Source: JAAFJU01 sp043764895 (GTDB lineage Bacteria > Cyanobacteriota > Cyanobacteriia > Leptolyngbyales > Leptolyngbyaceae). Taken from it: DNA of 36,565 nucleotides. Under the pieces are notes generated by a model. The model worked only from the letters and a program-made list of their open reading frames with translations, did no database searches and was not told the DNA's origin. Where the stretch lies: the NCBI GenBank assembly GCA_043764895.1, contig JAYUJY010000059.1, positions 1-36,565 on the forward strand. Direction: 5' to 3'. The position numbers and the translations under genes were made by a program. Position 1 is the first letter of the stretch, and each line of letters starts with the position of its first letter. This document shows positions 8,130-17,300 of this stretch, in pieces.

Positions 8130-8714
8130 ATGATGAATACTAAAAAAGATTTGATCAGTCGCCTCAGCCAAACCAACCGTGGACTCGCCACTAACGCAGA
8201 AACTCAACAAGCCCTAGAGCTGACCATCGCCCAGCTCGAATCTGAAAATCCCACGTCAAATCCGCTCGAATCCGAGCATTTGATGGGGGACTGGCGGCTG
8301 ATTTACACGACAAGTCAGGGAATTTTGGGTCTCGATCGGATTCCGCTGACGGATTTGGGGGAGGTGTATCAATGTTTGCGCGGCGATCGTCTTTACAATG
8401 TGGCGGAAACCCGAGGGCCTTTGGGCGTTCTGGGCGTCGTCGCGGTCGGGGCGACCTATAAAGTGGTGTCGCCCGTGCGGGTCCAAGTGACATTTCGTCG
8501 ATCGATTTTGGGGTTGCAGGGTGCGCTGAATTATCGATCGGTGGCGGAGTTTGTGGAGCGATTGGAGCGGCGGGAACGGCTTTGGGCGGTGGACTTTCCG
8601 ATTCCAGAACGGGAGACGAAGGGAAAAGGCTGGTTAGAGGTGACGTATCTGGATGCCGATGTGCGGGTCGGGCGCGGCAATGAAGGGAGTATTTTTGTCT
8701 TGGTTAAGGATTAA
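8130..8714 (+). CDS. PAP/fibrillin family protein
   Basis: Lipocalin-like protein of the plastid-lipid-associated (PAP/fibrillin) family, expected at thylakoids or lipid globules where relatives bind lipophilic molecules. In 194 aa it has the family start (KKDLISRLSQTNRGLATN), the first strand LMGDWRLIYTTSQGILGLDRIP (written here in part: GDWRLIYTTSQ), GEVYQ, and the C-terminal GWLEVTYLDADVRVGRGNEG followed by SIFVLVK. These are classic fibrillin landmarks. ATGATG at 8130 offers two adjacent starts. It is convergent with the minus-strand gene ending at 8829 and divergent from DUF3134. The substrate is not known. Confidence 0.9.
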   Translation: MMNTKKDLISRLSQTNRGLATNAETQQALELTIAQLESENPTSNPLESEHLMGDWRLIYTTSQGILGLDRIPLTDLGEVYQCLRGDRLYNVAETRGPLGVLGVVAVGATYKVVSPVRVQVTFRRSILGLQGALNYRSVAEFVERLERRERLWAVDFPIPERETKGKGWLEVTYLDADVRVGRGNEGSIFVLVKD

Positions 8715-8828
8715 CTGCATCTTTGCACCACAAAAAACGTGCCAGGATACTCTGTCTTAGCTAGAAGGAGCGATCTGTTGAGCCGATAGCCTATCTGACG
8801 GTTTGGTTTACCGTTTTCGCTTATGAGG

Positions 8829-9356
8829 TCAACTTACAGCCAGCAGTTCATTAAGCTTGTTCTTCAGGTTAGGGGATGCCATGAGCGGATTGTAGACTTC
8901 TCCTGCATAGGGTTGCCAAACGTAACTGGGACTAAAGGAGCGAAATACTGGCAATATTCCTAGCTCTCGTTCGATCGATTTTGCTAAGACTAGTCCTGGA
9001 ATAGATAGATTGGATGATTCTTCGATAAGCTCACTATGGGTTCTAAATTCGTCAACTTCAACACCGACTAGCGCATAGCGGAAGGAGGAGGCAAATCTTA
9101 GAGACTGATAGAGTAAGATACCTAACTCTGTCATTAAATATGCACTTTCAGGACTGTCTACTCCCACTTCGCTGAGATTATCGGGCGAAACTCGGCACCA
9201 CCAGTTTTCTTCTATGTCTTGAAATAGGTCCGTGCGACACTTGCACTGGCGACCATTTGACAGCAACAAGGATAGTCCCTCAAAATGTTCAGCAAATTTA
9301 CGTGCGTCGCTCATATCAGAGCCACATTCTGCTGACAAGCTAAATATCCATGCCAT
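8829..9356 (-). CDS. Hypothetical protein, candidate immunity partner of the upstream Tse2-like gene
   Basis: A 175-aa soluble protein that I do not recognise. There is no signal peptide or membrane segment. It contains scattered Cys (residues 11, 38, 40, 54) and a Trp pair (ENWWCRVS). The start at 9356 is ATG with AGGA close by; an internal ATG gives MSDARKFAEHF. It starts 32 bp downstream of the candidate ADP-ribosyltransferase toxin and is probably cotranscribed with it. The toxin-then-immunity order, acidic character and lack of known domains fit an immunity protein, but this is inference from position only. Confidence 0.5.
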   Translation of the reverse strand: MAWIFSLSAECGSDMSDARKFAEHFEGLSLLLSNGRQCKCRTDLFQDIEENWWCRVSPDNLSEVGVDSPESAYLMTELGILLYQSLRFASSFRYALVGVEVDEFRTHSELIEESSNLSIPGLVLAKSIERELGILPVFRSFSPSYVWQPYAGEVYNPLMASPNLKNKLNELLAVS

Positions 9357-9388
9357 TTTCCTAGACTCCTAATTGTTTGTCCATCCCA

Positions 9389-9835
9389 CTAATTAACCCT
9401 TTCCCAGTATTTTTGGGTGCTTACTAATGCTGCCTCGTACTTTTCTAGGGACATTGTAACTCTTGGCACAATGCTAACGTGGGTTGGGCTATCTTGGACA
9501 GCCTGCAAATCTCCAATGATCATGCTGTCATCAATTTGCCACAAGGGATCGTTGCCCATGCCGCCAAATTTTGGGGGTTTGCGAAATGGGGGTAGTCCTT
9601 CAATAGATAGGGAAACTGACATTCCCTTAGTGTCTCTAATGGCAACAGCTACAAGATCGCCATCCAGCCTACGCTGCGACTCTGGCAACAAAGAGCCTTG
9701 TTCATCTAGGCAACCCATTGGCACTTGCTCAATATTGATATCGATCGTTGGTCTAACGCCTAGAAGTCTAGCACTTCGACCTGTTTTGGGTTTGCCGTTT
9801 CGCTCTGCCATGCCACGATAGTAGAGTTTCGCCAT
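9389..9835 (-). CDS. Putative Tse2-like ADP-ribosyltransferase toxin
   Basis: A 148-aa soluble protein. The pattern recalls the Tse2-type ADP-ribosyltransferase fold: an N-terminal strand AKLYYRGM (2-9), SARLLGVRP with DI (about 21-33), a central GMSVSL (about 81-86), PLWQIDDS, and a C-terminal VQDSPTHVSIVPRVTMSLEKYE. In that family these correspond to the NAD-binding core strands and the terminal helix. This is recollection of family pattern, not a database match. The start is ATG at 9835. It is followed after 32 bp by an unknown 175-aa gene on the same strand and preceded after 42 bp by a small secreted protein. No secretion apparatus or delivery domain is visible, so it could instead act as an intracellular toxin-antitoxin toxin. 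Confidence 0.5.
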   Translation of the reverse strand: MAKLYYRGMAERNGKPKTGRSARLLGVRPTIDINIEQVPMGCLDEQGSLLPESQRRLDGDLVAVAIRDTKGMSVSLSIEGLPPFRKPPKFGGMGNDPLWQIDDSMIIGDLQAVQDSPTHVSIVPRVTMSLEKYEAALVSTQKYWERVN

Positions 9836-9877
9836 CGCCCACTACTCACACGTTATCTTTAGCTATGTCGATATATC

Positions 9878-10312
9878 CTAACCTGAAATCGGCAACTGCC
9901 AATTCGCTGCCTGATTGAGATCACCGATTTTCCCTTGGACAATTAACCATAACGCAGTCCGAGTGCGAATTCGAGCGATCGCCGTTGTAGTTCCGACCGA
10001 GTTTTCTATCGCGGTCACTTCCGACACTCCTCCACAAAACTCACCGAGATTGCCCATATTTACCTTAGCGCGATCGCTAACAAAGGTTCCCGCTGGCAAC
10101 TGGAACTCGGCATAAACATGATGTCGTCCTTTCCAGGGTTGCACTACAATTTTTGAGGGTGAAATCGTGTGTTGGGAAGACCAGTCTTGGGGGCAACTTG
10201 AAGCACTCCTCGGACCATTTGGAAGGGAGATTTGCTGAGCCAACTTAGGAAGAGACAGCAGACACAGAAGCAACACAACGATCGCCGTGGGTTGGAGTTT
10301 GGAGAACATCAT
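9878..10312 (-). CDS. Small secreted hypothetical protein
   Basis: A 144-aa protein with an N-terminal signal peptide (about 1-25, hydrophobic core AIVVLLLCLLSLP, cleavage near KLAQQ). The mature part is predicted mostly beta and carries two Cys (SSCPQDW and EFCGG) that could form a disulfide. I recognise no family. The start has tandem ATG codons at 10312 and 10309. It lies 42 bp upstream of the Tse2-like gene on the same strand, so the three genes 9878-10312, 9389-9835 and 8829-9356 may form one transcript. Confidence 0.6.
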   Translation of the reverse strand: MMFSKLQPTAIVVLLLCLLSLPKLAQQISLPNGPRSASSCPQDWSSQHTISPSKIVVQPWKGRHHVYAEFQLPAGTFVSDRAKVNMGNLGEFCGGVSEVTAIENSVGTTTAIARIRTRTALWLIVQGKIGDLNQAANWQLPISG

Positions 10313-10438
10313 GACGGGTTTCAGAAATTGGCTTTTTCAGCATGAACGACAAGTGTGCAATTGAGGTGTAATAGAGATGGCGATCGCGTGACAGAGTTAT
10401 GAAGCCTCTCCTCACGAAGATCTGACCGAGTAAAGAAT

Positions 10439-11635
10439 CTACCGCCGCCTCGCTTTACTCACCATTTTACGTGACATCCGTAATTTCAAGCCCTCCTTCT
10501 CGGACCAATCCTGCAATATTTTATAGAACGCTTGCCTGTCTTTAGCTTGCACAACCGCCACTTGATCCGCCGTCTCAATCACATAAGGATAGCCCCCGCC
10601 GATCGCTACCTCCGCCCGCACCCAGTTCAAAATCTGTTCACTGCGACCGGATTCATAGATCCACATCGGCAACTCTAACCGAGCAGGGAGACTTTCACGA
10701 TTAGTTTTGAGATAGCAAAAGGCAATGCGATCGCCATGGACACCATAGGTCGAAAGAATACCCGATCGATCACATTTGAAAATGGGAGTGCGATCGCCCC
10801 AGTCCATGGTTTGAGGTTCAAATTTATTGAAGTAGAGTTTGTCTAATAGTTTGGCATCATGAATGGCTTTGTTGTCTGGTAATTTAAATAAATTCTGCAA
10901 CATTGATGTCAGATCTCGCGCCGTGCTGGTATCGATATACGCCACGACCGCAACCCGAAAATGTTCACTGGCTTCCAATACATTGCGAACGCAGCGCACG
11001 TAGCATTCCTGGGTTTCCGGGTCAAACGCCTCCGCAAAACTTGCCACAAACGACCCATCAAAAAAGGCCAGCGCGTCTTCCATGCCTTCGTGTTCTTCGA
11101 TGTAATCTACAATTCGCTGCGTCTCCATCTCAAAGCGCCGCATATTGACCTTACGATCGGCTAGTTCTCCGCCTAAGCGCTCGACTTTGAGATCCTGCGG
11201 TGTCATGATGTAGGAATCAATGTCTTTGAAGTATTGCCCCTGTTCGGTATGCAAATTTTCAAACCAGCCAATCTGCACCAACGCCACAGGCACCGACAAA
11301 TCCTTCCCCGGATAAATCTGCGATCCATCCACCGCAAAGGTCGAAACGCCGCCAAGCTGTTTGCGAACCCAAGCATTGCTCTGTTCCCGGTTTTCCCACT
11401 GCAACCCACAGGCCAAAATCCAGCTCTCATGGGCGTCTAGCCCTTCTAATGGCATCGCACCACAGTCCTTTTTCTTAGACAACCTATTGACCAATTCAGC
11501 CGTGGAAATCCCGATCGCCTCAATAATAGCCTTCTGATACAGGGCTAACACCCGAAAGGTTTCCTCATCGAAACGCGAAAACTCCGATCGTCTACTGTTC
11601 AGTTGACTTAAAATTTGGCTAGGTTTGAGCGGCAT
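10439..11635 (-). CDS. NurA-domain DNA repair nuclease
   Basis: NurA-type 5'-3' nuclease, which in archaea works with the HerA helicase in end resection. In 398 aa the key acidic motifs are visible: FAVDGSQIYPG (first metal-binding Asp), LAFFDGSFVASF, VVAYIDTSTARDL, and a C-terminal PYVIETADQVAVVQAKDRQAFY. An in-frame TTG at 11674 would extend it by 13 residues, but the ATG at 11635 gives the natural MPLKPSQILSQL start. No herA gene is nearby. Cyanobacteria commonly carry NurA genes apart from HerA; whether they pair is not shown here. Confidence 0.85.
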   Translation of the reverse strand: MPLKPSQILSQLNSRRSEFSRFDEETFRVLALYQKAIIEAIGISTAELVNRLSKKKDCGAMPLEGLDAHESWILACGLQWENREQSNAWVRKQLGGVSTFAVDGSQIYPGKDLSVPVALVQIGWFENLHTEQGQYFKDIDSYIMTPQDLKVERLGGELADRKVNMRRFEMETQRIVDYIEEHEGMEDALAFFDGSFVASFAEAFDPETQECYVRCVRNVLEASEHFRVAVVAYIDTSTARDLTSMLQNLFKLPDNKAIHDAKLLDKLYFNKFEPQTMDWGDRTPIFKCDRSGILSTYGVHGDRIAFCYLKTNRESLPARLELPMWIYESGRSEQILNWVRAEVAIGGGYPYVIETADQVAVVQAKDRQAFYKILQDWSEKEGLKLRMSRKMVSKARRR

Positions 11636-11788
11636 AGGAAAACGGATTGAAATGATAGAACTACTATAGTTCAAAAGTATTATTTAATCCGTCTTATCAT
11701 AAAAAGCCTCGCAAAAACTATCGCAAAAGGTACTATACAAAAGTCAGAAGATCAGGTTAAATCGACACACATTTAAGAGGTTACTCCT

Positions 11789-11977
11789 ATGACTCAAGAG
11801 CAAACTGCCATTTCTGCTGAACTCTGTTCTGTGTGCGGCGTTCAGGTCCAAAAAGCTGCGGGACAAGACATTGTAATCTTTGCAACGGGCGCACGATCGA
11901 CCCGCAGCATCCTCTTTCAGCGCGTCTGCCAACACGTTAAAGACCGTCCTGGCTGCATCAATAAATCCGGATCCTAA
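11789..11977 (+). CDS. Small Cys-rich protein (62 aa)
   Basis: A short soluble protein with LCSVCG (Cys 13 and 16) and a second pair at VCQHV (47) and PGCIN (55). The four Cys could bind a metal such as zinc. The central part, IVIFATGARSTRSILFQRVCQ, looks like a conserved cyanobacterial family, unnamed as far as I know. AGAGG lies about 7 nt before the ATG. It ends 39 bp before the squalene-hopene cyclase gene on the same strand, so the two may share a promoter. The role is unknown. Confidence 0.75.
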   Translation: MTQEQTAISAELCSVCGVQVQKAAGQDIVIFATGARSTRSILFQRVCQHVKDRPGCINKSGS

Positions 11978-12016
11978 TTCGACCTAACCTTTCAGAAAAG
12001 CCACGATCGGATAATA

Positions 12017-14026
12017 ATGCTAACTTCAATCCCCCAAGCCACTCCTTCAGCTTCTCTCAAAGCCCTGACTGAGGCTCTAGCGAAATCCCAGCGCTACTTG
12101 ATGTCATTACAAACGGCTGAGGGCTACTGGTGGGGCCATCTAGAGTCCAATGTCAGTATCACCGCCGAAGCCGTCCTGCTGTTTAAGCTCTGGGGCATTG
12201 ACCAGAGTCGTCCCATGGATAAAGCGGCGCGATATCTCCAGCGGCGTCAAGTGGCGTCAGGCGGCTGGGAACTCTACGCTGGAGATGGGGGAGACTTAAG
12301 TGTTTCTGTTGAAGCGTATATGGCATTGCGATTGCTGGGCGTGACGGTGGACGATCCAGATTTAATTCGCGCAAAGCAGTTTATTTGGTCGAAAGGTGGA
12401 TTGACCAAGGCGAGGATTTTTACCAAGCTTCATCTTGCGCTGATCGGTTGCTATGACTGGCGCGGACTCCCGTCGTTGCCGCCGTGGGTGATGCTGTTGC
12501 CTAATGGGATTTCGCCCGTCACGATTTATGAAATGTCGAGCTGGGCGCGGGGGAGTACGGTGCCCTTGATGGTCGTGCTCGATCGTAAACCCGTGTGGCG
12601 CACTCAACCTGCCATCACCTTAGACGAACTCTATCTCGAAGGGTCAAGTCAAGCAAAATATCATCTGCCGTCTAAGGGCGACTGGACCGATGGGTTTATT
12701 TGGGCAGACCAAGCTTTTAAACTCGCGGAAGAGATGGGCGTGGTCCCGTTACGCGATGAGGGTTTGGCGGCGGCGGAAGCGTGGATCATTGAGCGCCAAG
12801 AAGCGTCGGGGGATTGGGGTGGGATTATTCCAGCGATGTTGAATTCATTGTTGGCGCTGAAGTGTTTGCAATATAATGTGCATGATCCAATGGTGTCGCG
12901 CGGCATTGGGGCGATCGATCGATTTAGCGTTGAAACGGATGATGAGTATTGGATTCAGCCTTGCGTTTCTCCCGTGTGGGATACAGCATTAGTGATGCGA
13001 TCGCTTTCGCTCTCCGGTTTGCAACCCAATCACCCCTCAATGAAGCGTTCGGCAGACTGGCTGATTCGGATGCAAATTTTGGACTATGGGGATTGGGCGG
13101 TCAAGAACCAGAAGGGTTCACCGGGCGCATGGGCGTTTGAGTTTGACAATCGCTTTTACCCGGACGTAGACGATACGGCGATGGTGGTGATGGCGCTGTT
13201 GGGGGCGGAGTCTAGCGATGAGAAGTTGAAACATCAGGCGATCGATCGGGCCGTGAAATGGATTTCGACGATGCAGTGTAAACCGGGGGGCTGGGCGGCG
13301 TTTGATTTGGATAACGATCAAGACTGGCTGAATGACATTCCCTACGGCGATTTGCGGGCCATGATTGATCCGAATACCGCAGACGTTACGGCGAGGGTCT
13401 TGGAAATGGTCGGACAACTGAATAAAACACCAGACATTCCGATCGCCATCGCATCGGGTCTTTCATCGTTTCAACTCGATCGAGCGTTGACGTATCTGAT
13501 ACAGGAACAAGAACCGGAAGGCTGCTGGTTCGGACGGTGGGGCGTAAACTATATCTACGGGACGTCAAGTGTTTTGGCAGCGCTAGACGCAATGGGAAAA
13601 GTAACGCAGTTTCGATCGATGACGCTGCGGGCGGTGCAGTGGCTTGTGAACTGTCAAAATAAAGATAGCGGATGGGGAGAAACCTGCGAAAGTTATAAAA
13701 ATAGATCCGCTATGGGGCAAGGTGACAGTACGCCATCGCAAACGGCTTGGGCCTTAATTGGATTGCTGTCGGGTGAAGGGGCAATCGGTATCCAGAATCA
13801 ACCGCTGCGAGGACAACTTGAAGACGCGATCGATCGGGGCATTGCTTATTTGATCGACACCCAAAATACAGATGGGAGTTGGGATGAAGCTTGGCATACC
13901 GGAACTGGATTTCCGCAACATTTTTATCTAAACTATCATCTGTATCGACAACATTTTCCGCTTAGTGCGATCGCCCGTTATCGGGCCTGGAAGGATAGGA
14001 AAATCATGGGGATGGGCTGCACGTAA
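12017..14026 (+). CDS. shc: Squalene-hopene cyclase
   Basis: Monotopic membrane enzyme that cyclises squalene to hopene, the first step of hopanoid synthesis. The protonating motif is DVDDTA at residues 383-388. Several QW repeats are present, for example QVASGGWELYAGDGGD, QEASGDWGGIIPAM, MQCKPGGWAAFD, EPEGCWFGRWG, NKDSGWGE and NTDGSWDEAW. GRWGVNYIYGTS and the C-terminal GTGFPQHFYLNYHLYR are typical. The 669-aa length matches bacterial cyclases. The start is ATG at 12017. It follows a small Cys-rich gene by 39 bp. No other hopanoid gene (hpnC/D/E, hpnH) is present here, so squalene synthesis must be encoded elsewhere. Confidence 0.97.
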   Translation: MLTSIPQATPSASLKALTEALAKSQRYLMSLQTAEGYWWGHLESNVSITAEAVLLFKLWGIDQSRPMDKAARYLQRRQVASGGWELYAGDGGDLSVSVEAYMALRLLGVTVDDPDLIRAKQFIWSKGGLTKARIFTKLHLALIGCYDWRGLPSLPPWVMLLPNGISPVTIYEMSSWARGSTVPLMVVLDRKPVWRTQPAITLDELYLEGSSQAKYHLPSKGDWTDGFIWADQAFKLAEEMGVVPLRDEGLAAAEAWIIERQEASGDWGGIIPAMLNSLLALKCLQYNVHDPMVSRGIGAIDRFSVETDDEYWIQPCVSPVWDTALVMRSLSLSGLQPNHPSMKRSADWLIRMQILDYGDWAVKNQKGSPGAWAFEFDNRFYPDVDDTAMVVMALLGAESSDEKLKHQAIDRAVKWISTMQCKPGGWAAFDLDNDQDWLNDIPYGDLRAMIDPNTADVTARVLEMVGQLNKTPDIPIAIASGLSSFQLDRALTYLIQEQEPEGCWFGRWGVNYIYGTSSVLAALDAMGKVTQFRSMTLRAVQWLVNCQNKDSGWGETCESYKNRSAMGQGDSTPSQTAWALIGLLSGEGAIGIQNQPLRGQLEDAIDRGIAYLIDTQNTDGSWDEAWHTGTGFPQHFYLNYHLYRQHFPLSAIARYRAWKDRKIMGMGCT

Positions 14027-14337
14027 CGAATCTAAACCCTACCAACTGTGGATATTTGATACTATTGGTGTCTATTCCTTATCTCTACAGGAGCGATCGA
14101 AATGCCACGATCGCAAAATGAAAAGAGCAAATCAAAGTGTTATTAGGCACATCAATCGTACTTAATTTGGTTCGATCGATCGCAAAATTTGGACGATTAG
14201 TATTCTCTACATCGATAAATTGTAATCTGCTCTAGATTGCGAACAGAATTTTAGATGTGGTACTATTTCTTCATAATAATAATTCAATTGAACTAGTCAA
14301 ATATAAATCCTGACAAAATATTAGATTCCGAGCGGAT
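14027..14337. other. Intergenic region without a recognisable gene
   Basis: 311 bp between shc and the kinase gene, AT-rich in its second half. A short inverted repeat GCGATCG...CGATCGC (about 14092-14114) is visible. I see no convincing gene, RNA or strong terminator; the promoter of the kinase gene presumably lies here. Confidence 0.5.
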
Positions 14338-17300
14338 GTGATTATGAGTCTCCAGACTTTCACTGTTTTGATCGTTGAGGATTTGATCACCGATCGAGAG
14401 CTATACCGACGCATACTCGGTCAAGACTCAAGCTGTGTATACAGTCTGTTAGAAGCAGAATCTGTAGCAGCGGGACTAGCGTTGTGTCAGAATCGATCGA
14501 TCGATGCGGTGTTGTTAGACTATGCACTGCCCGATGGGAGTGGACTAGATTTTCTAGAGCGATTATCGGCTCAAACCAGTGGCCATAATCCGCCTGTTGT
14601 GATGATTTCGGGGCGGGGTAACGAAAAGACTGCCGTTCGCGCTGTCAAACTGGGCGCGGAAGATTATTTAGTCAAGAGCGAATTGACAACAGAATTATTA
14701 CTCGCGACACTCCGCAGTGCCATTGAAAATACTCACTTGCGATCGCAGGTGCAGCAGCAAAAGGAGCAGATTACGACGATTTGGGAAAGTATGACCGATG
14801 CGTATGCGACGCTCGACCTTGATTGGCGGATCGTCTATACCAATTCGGCGGCAACTGAAATATTTCTCCAAATGAGTGGTCTCACACCCGCAGAATATTT
14901 GGGCAAAACTCATTGGGACGTGTTTCCTACATCGATGGGCACAATTGTCGAGCAGGAGTATCGGCGAGCGGTGAGCGATCGAGTAGCGGTCCATTTTGAG
15001 TTGTTCCTTAAACCGACTAACACTTGGTTCGAGACTCATGCCTATCCCTCAGAGGTCGGCTTAGGGATTTATTTTCGGGATATTAGCCAACGTAAATGGC
15101 TCGAATGCGAACGCCTCGCTGCCGAACAAGAACGCGATCGCTTTTTTGACCTATCGATCGATCTGCTAGTCGTTATCAATCTGGACGGGCATTTCGTGCG
15201 GGTCAATCCAGCTTGCGAAAAAATTCTCGGTTTCACGAGTGCCGAAACCATGGCACAACCCTTTATCGACTTCTTACATCCTGACGATATTGCAGCATCG
15301 ATGGCTGTTTTTGAAGGCTTGGGCGCAGCTAATGTGATCGCTGATTTTGAGAATCGCTATCGCTGCAAGGACGAGTCTTATCGCTGGATTTTATGGAGCG
15401 CCATTCTAGATCCAGAGCGCAAACTCATCTATGCCAATGGTCACGATATCACCGATCGCAAAATCGCCGAACTCAACGCCGAGTTTCTGTACGACCTGCT
15501 GCAACGGCTGCGGAAACTCACCGATCCTGAAGCGATTCAATGGGAAGCGGTCAAGAGTCTGGGTGACTATCTGAAGGTCGATCGAGCAATGTGGTTTGAC
15601 GTCGATCTAGAAAGAGGAGTGGTCACGATTTCGCGCAACTGGAATCGAAACGATGTGGGCAGTATGGTTGGGGAGTATTCTATTGACGAGTTTGCGTCAC
15701 CCACATTCCAATCAACGATGCGGGCAGGCGAACCCATCGCGATCGCCGATGTGATGATCGATCCGCTGACGGCATCTTATAGCGATAACTATCAGCAGGC
15801 GGGGGTCAGGGCATTTGCTAGCATTCCATGCCTTGATGATAAAGGTCGCTGGGTCATAACCCTACATCTGAATACTCATCAAAATGTGCGTATTTGGCGC
15901 GATGATGAAATCCAACTGATGCAAACCCTCGTCACGCAGCTATGGTCATTTGTTGCCCAAGCCCGATCGATGATGGCATTGAGAGCGCAAGAAGAGAAAA
16001 CGCGGGCAGCGCAAGCGATCGTCCAGCAGCAACTCGGCGAAATCGAATCGATTTATCAGATGGCCCCGGTGGGATTGTGCTTTGTAGATACCGATCTTCG
16101 CTACGTGCGGATCAACGAGCAATTGGCACAAACCAATGGTTTGCGTGTTGCCGAGCATATTGGGAAAACGTTTCGGGAGGTTTTACCCGAAGTCGCCGAT
16201 CTGATCGAGTCAACGTATCGGCAAGTGGTGGAGTCCGGCGAACCCATTATCGATCTAGAAGTGACAGGGAGCAATCGCGCCCAACCCGAAGTAGAGAGGT
16301 GTTGGCTCGCAAGCTTTTATCCGCAGACCGACGACCAGGGGCGTGTCATTGGGGTCAATAATGTGGTCCAAGAGATTACCGATCGCAAAATCGCCGCCCA
16401 ACTCCTGCAAGAATCCGAACAGCAGCTAAGGACAGGCGTTGAAGTTGCGGGGATAGGGCTTTTGAAGTTTGATTTCGCCGCCGATCAATTTGAGCTGTCG
16501 TCAGAAGCAGCCATTCTATATGGTTTCGCTCGTGACACCTCAGTCGTTACGCGCGAACAGCTCCACGCTACATTTCATCCCGCCGAGCGCGCCGAACTCG
16601 AAGCCGCGATTACCCAAGCGCTCGATCCTCAAGGGACGGGTTGGATTGCCCAGGATCATCGGATCGTCTGGCCCAATGGCGACGTCCGCTGCCTGAGCGT
16701 TCGCGCCCAAGTTTACTTTGTTAGCGAAGCCTCTCCTTCGGAGAATCGATCGGATACCGTGGCGCGTCCGAGCTATGCGATTCTTGCGGCGATAGATGTG
16801 ACCGATCGGAAGCGAATCCAAGCCGATCTTGAAAAGCGAAACCAAGAGCTAGACTCATTTGTATATATAGTATCTCACGATCTCAAAGCCCCTCTGCGTG
16901 CAGTTGTCAATCTCTCCCAGTGGATCGAAGACGACTTAGAAGGACAACTCACTGCCAATAACCAATCGCAAATGAACCTCTTGCGGAACCGCGTCGATCG
17001 GATGTCATCGACTATTGACGGACTGCTTGACTATGCCCGGTGTGGTTACAACAATGAGGAAATCGAACTGGTTGAAGTGGCAAGATTGCTGGCAGACGTG
17101 ATTGATTCGGTGGACCCACCCCCCACCTTTACAATCGATTTCCCTGCCGAGCTGCCGACGCTTTTCGCCAAACGATTGCCGTTATTTCAGGTCTTAGTTA
17201 ACCTAATCGGCAATGGTATCAAACACCATCATTCTAAGGCTGGCACGATTCAGATTTCGATCGAAGATCATGGCGATTTCTATGAATTTGCAATAGCTGA

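Noticed and set aside
8797..8817. Hairpin ACGGT...ACCGT followed by TTTTC between convergent genes at 8.7-8.8 kb
   Set aside because: Only five base pairs and a short T-run; too weak to call a terminator.
14092..14114. Inverted repeat GCGATCG...CGATCGC as an operator
   Set aside because: It is made of HIP1-like octamer halves, which are abundant throughout this genome, so pairing by chance is likely.
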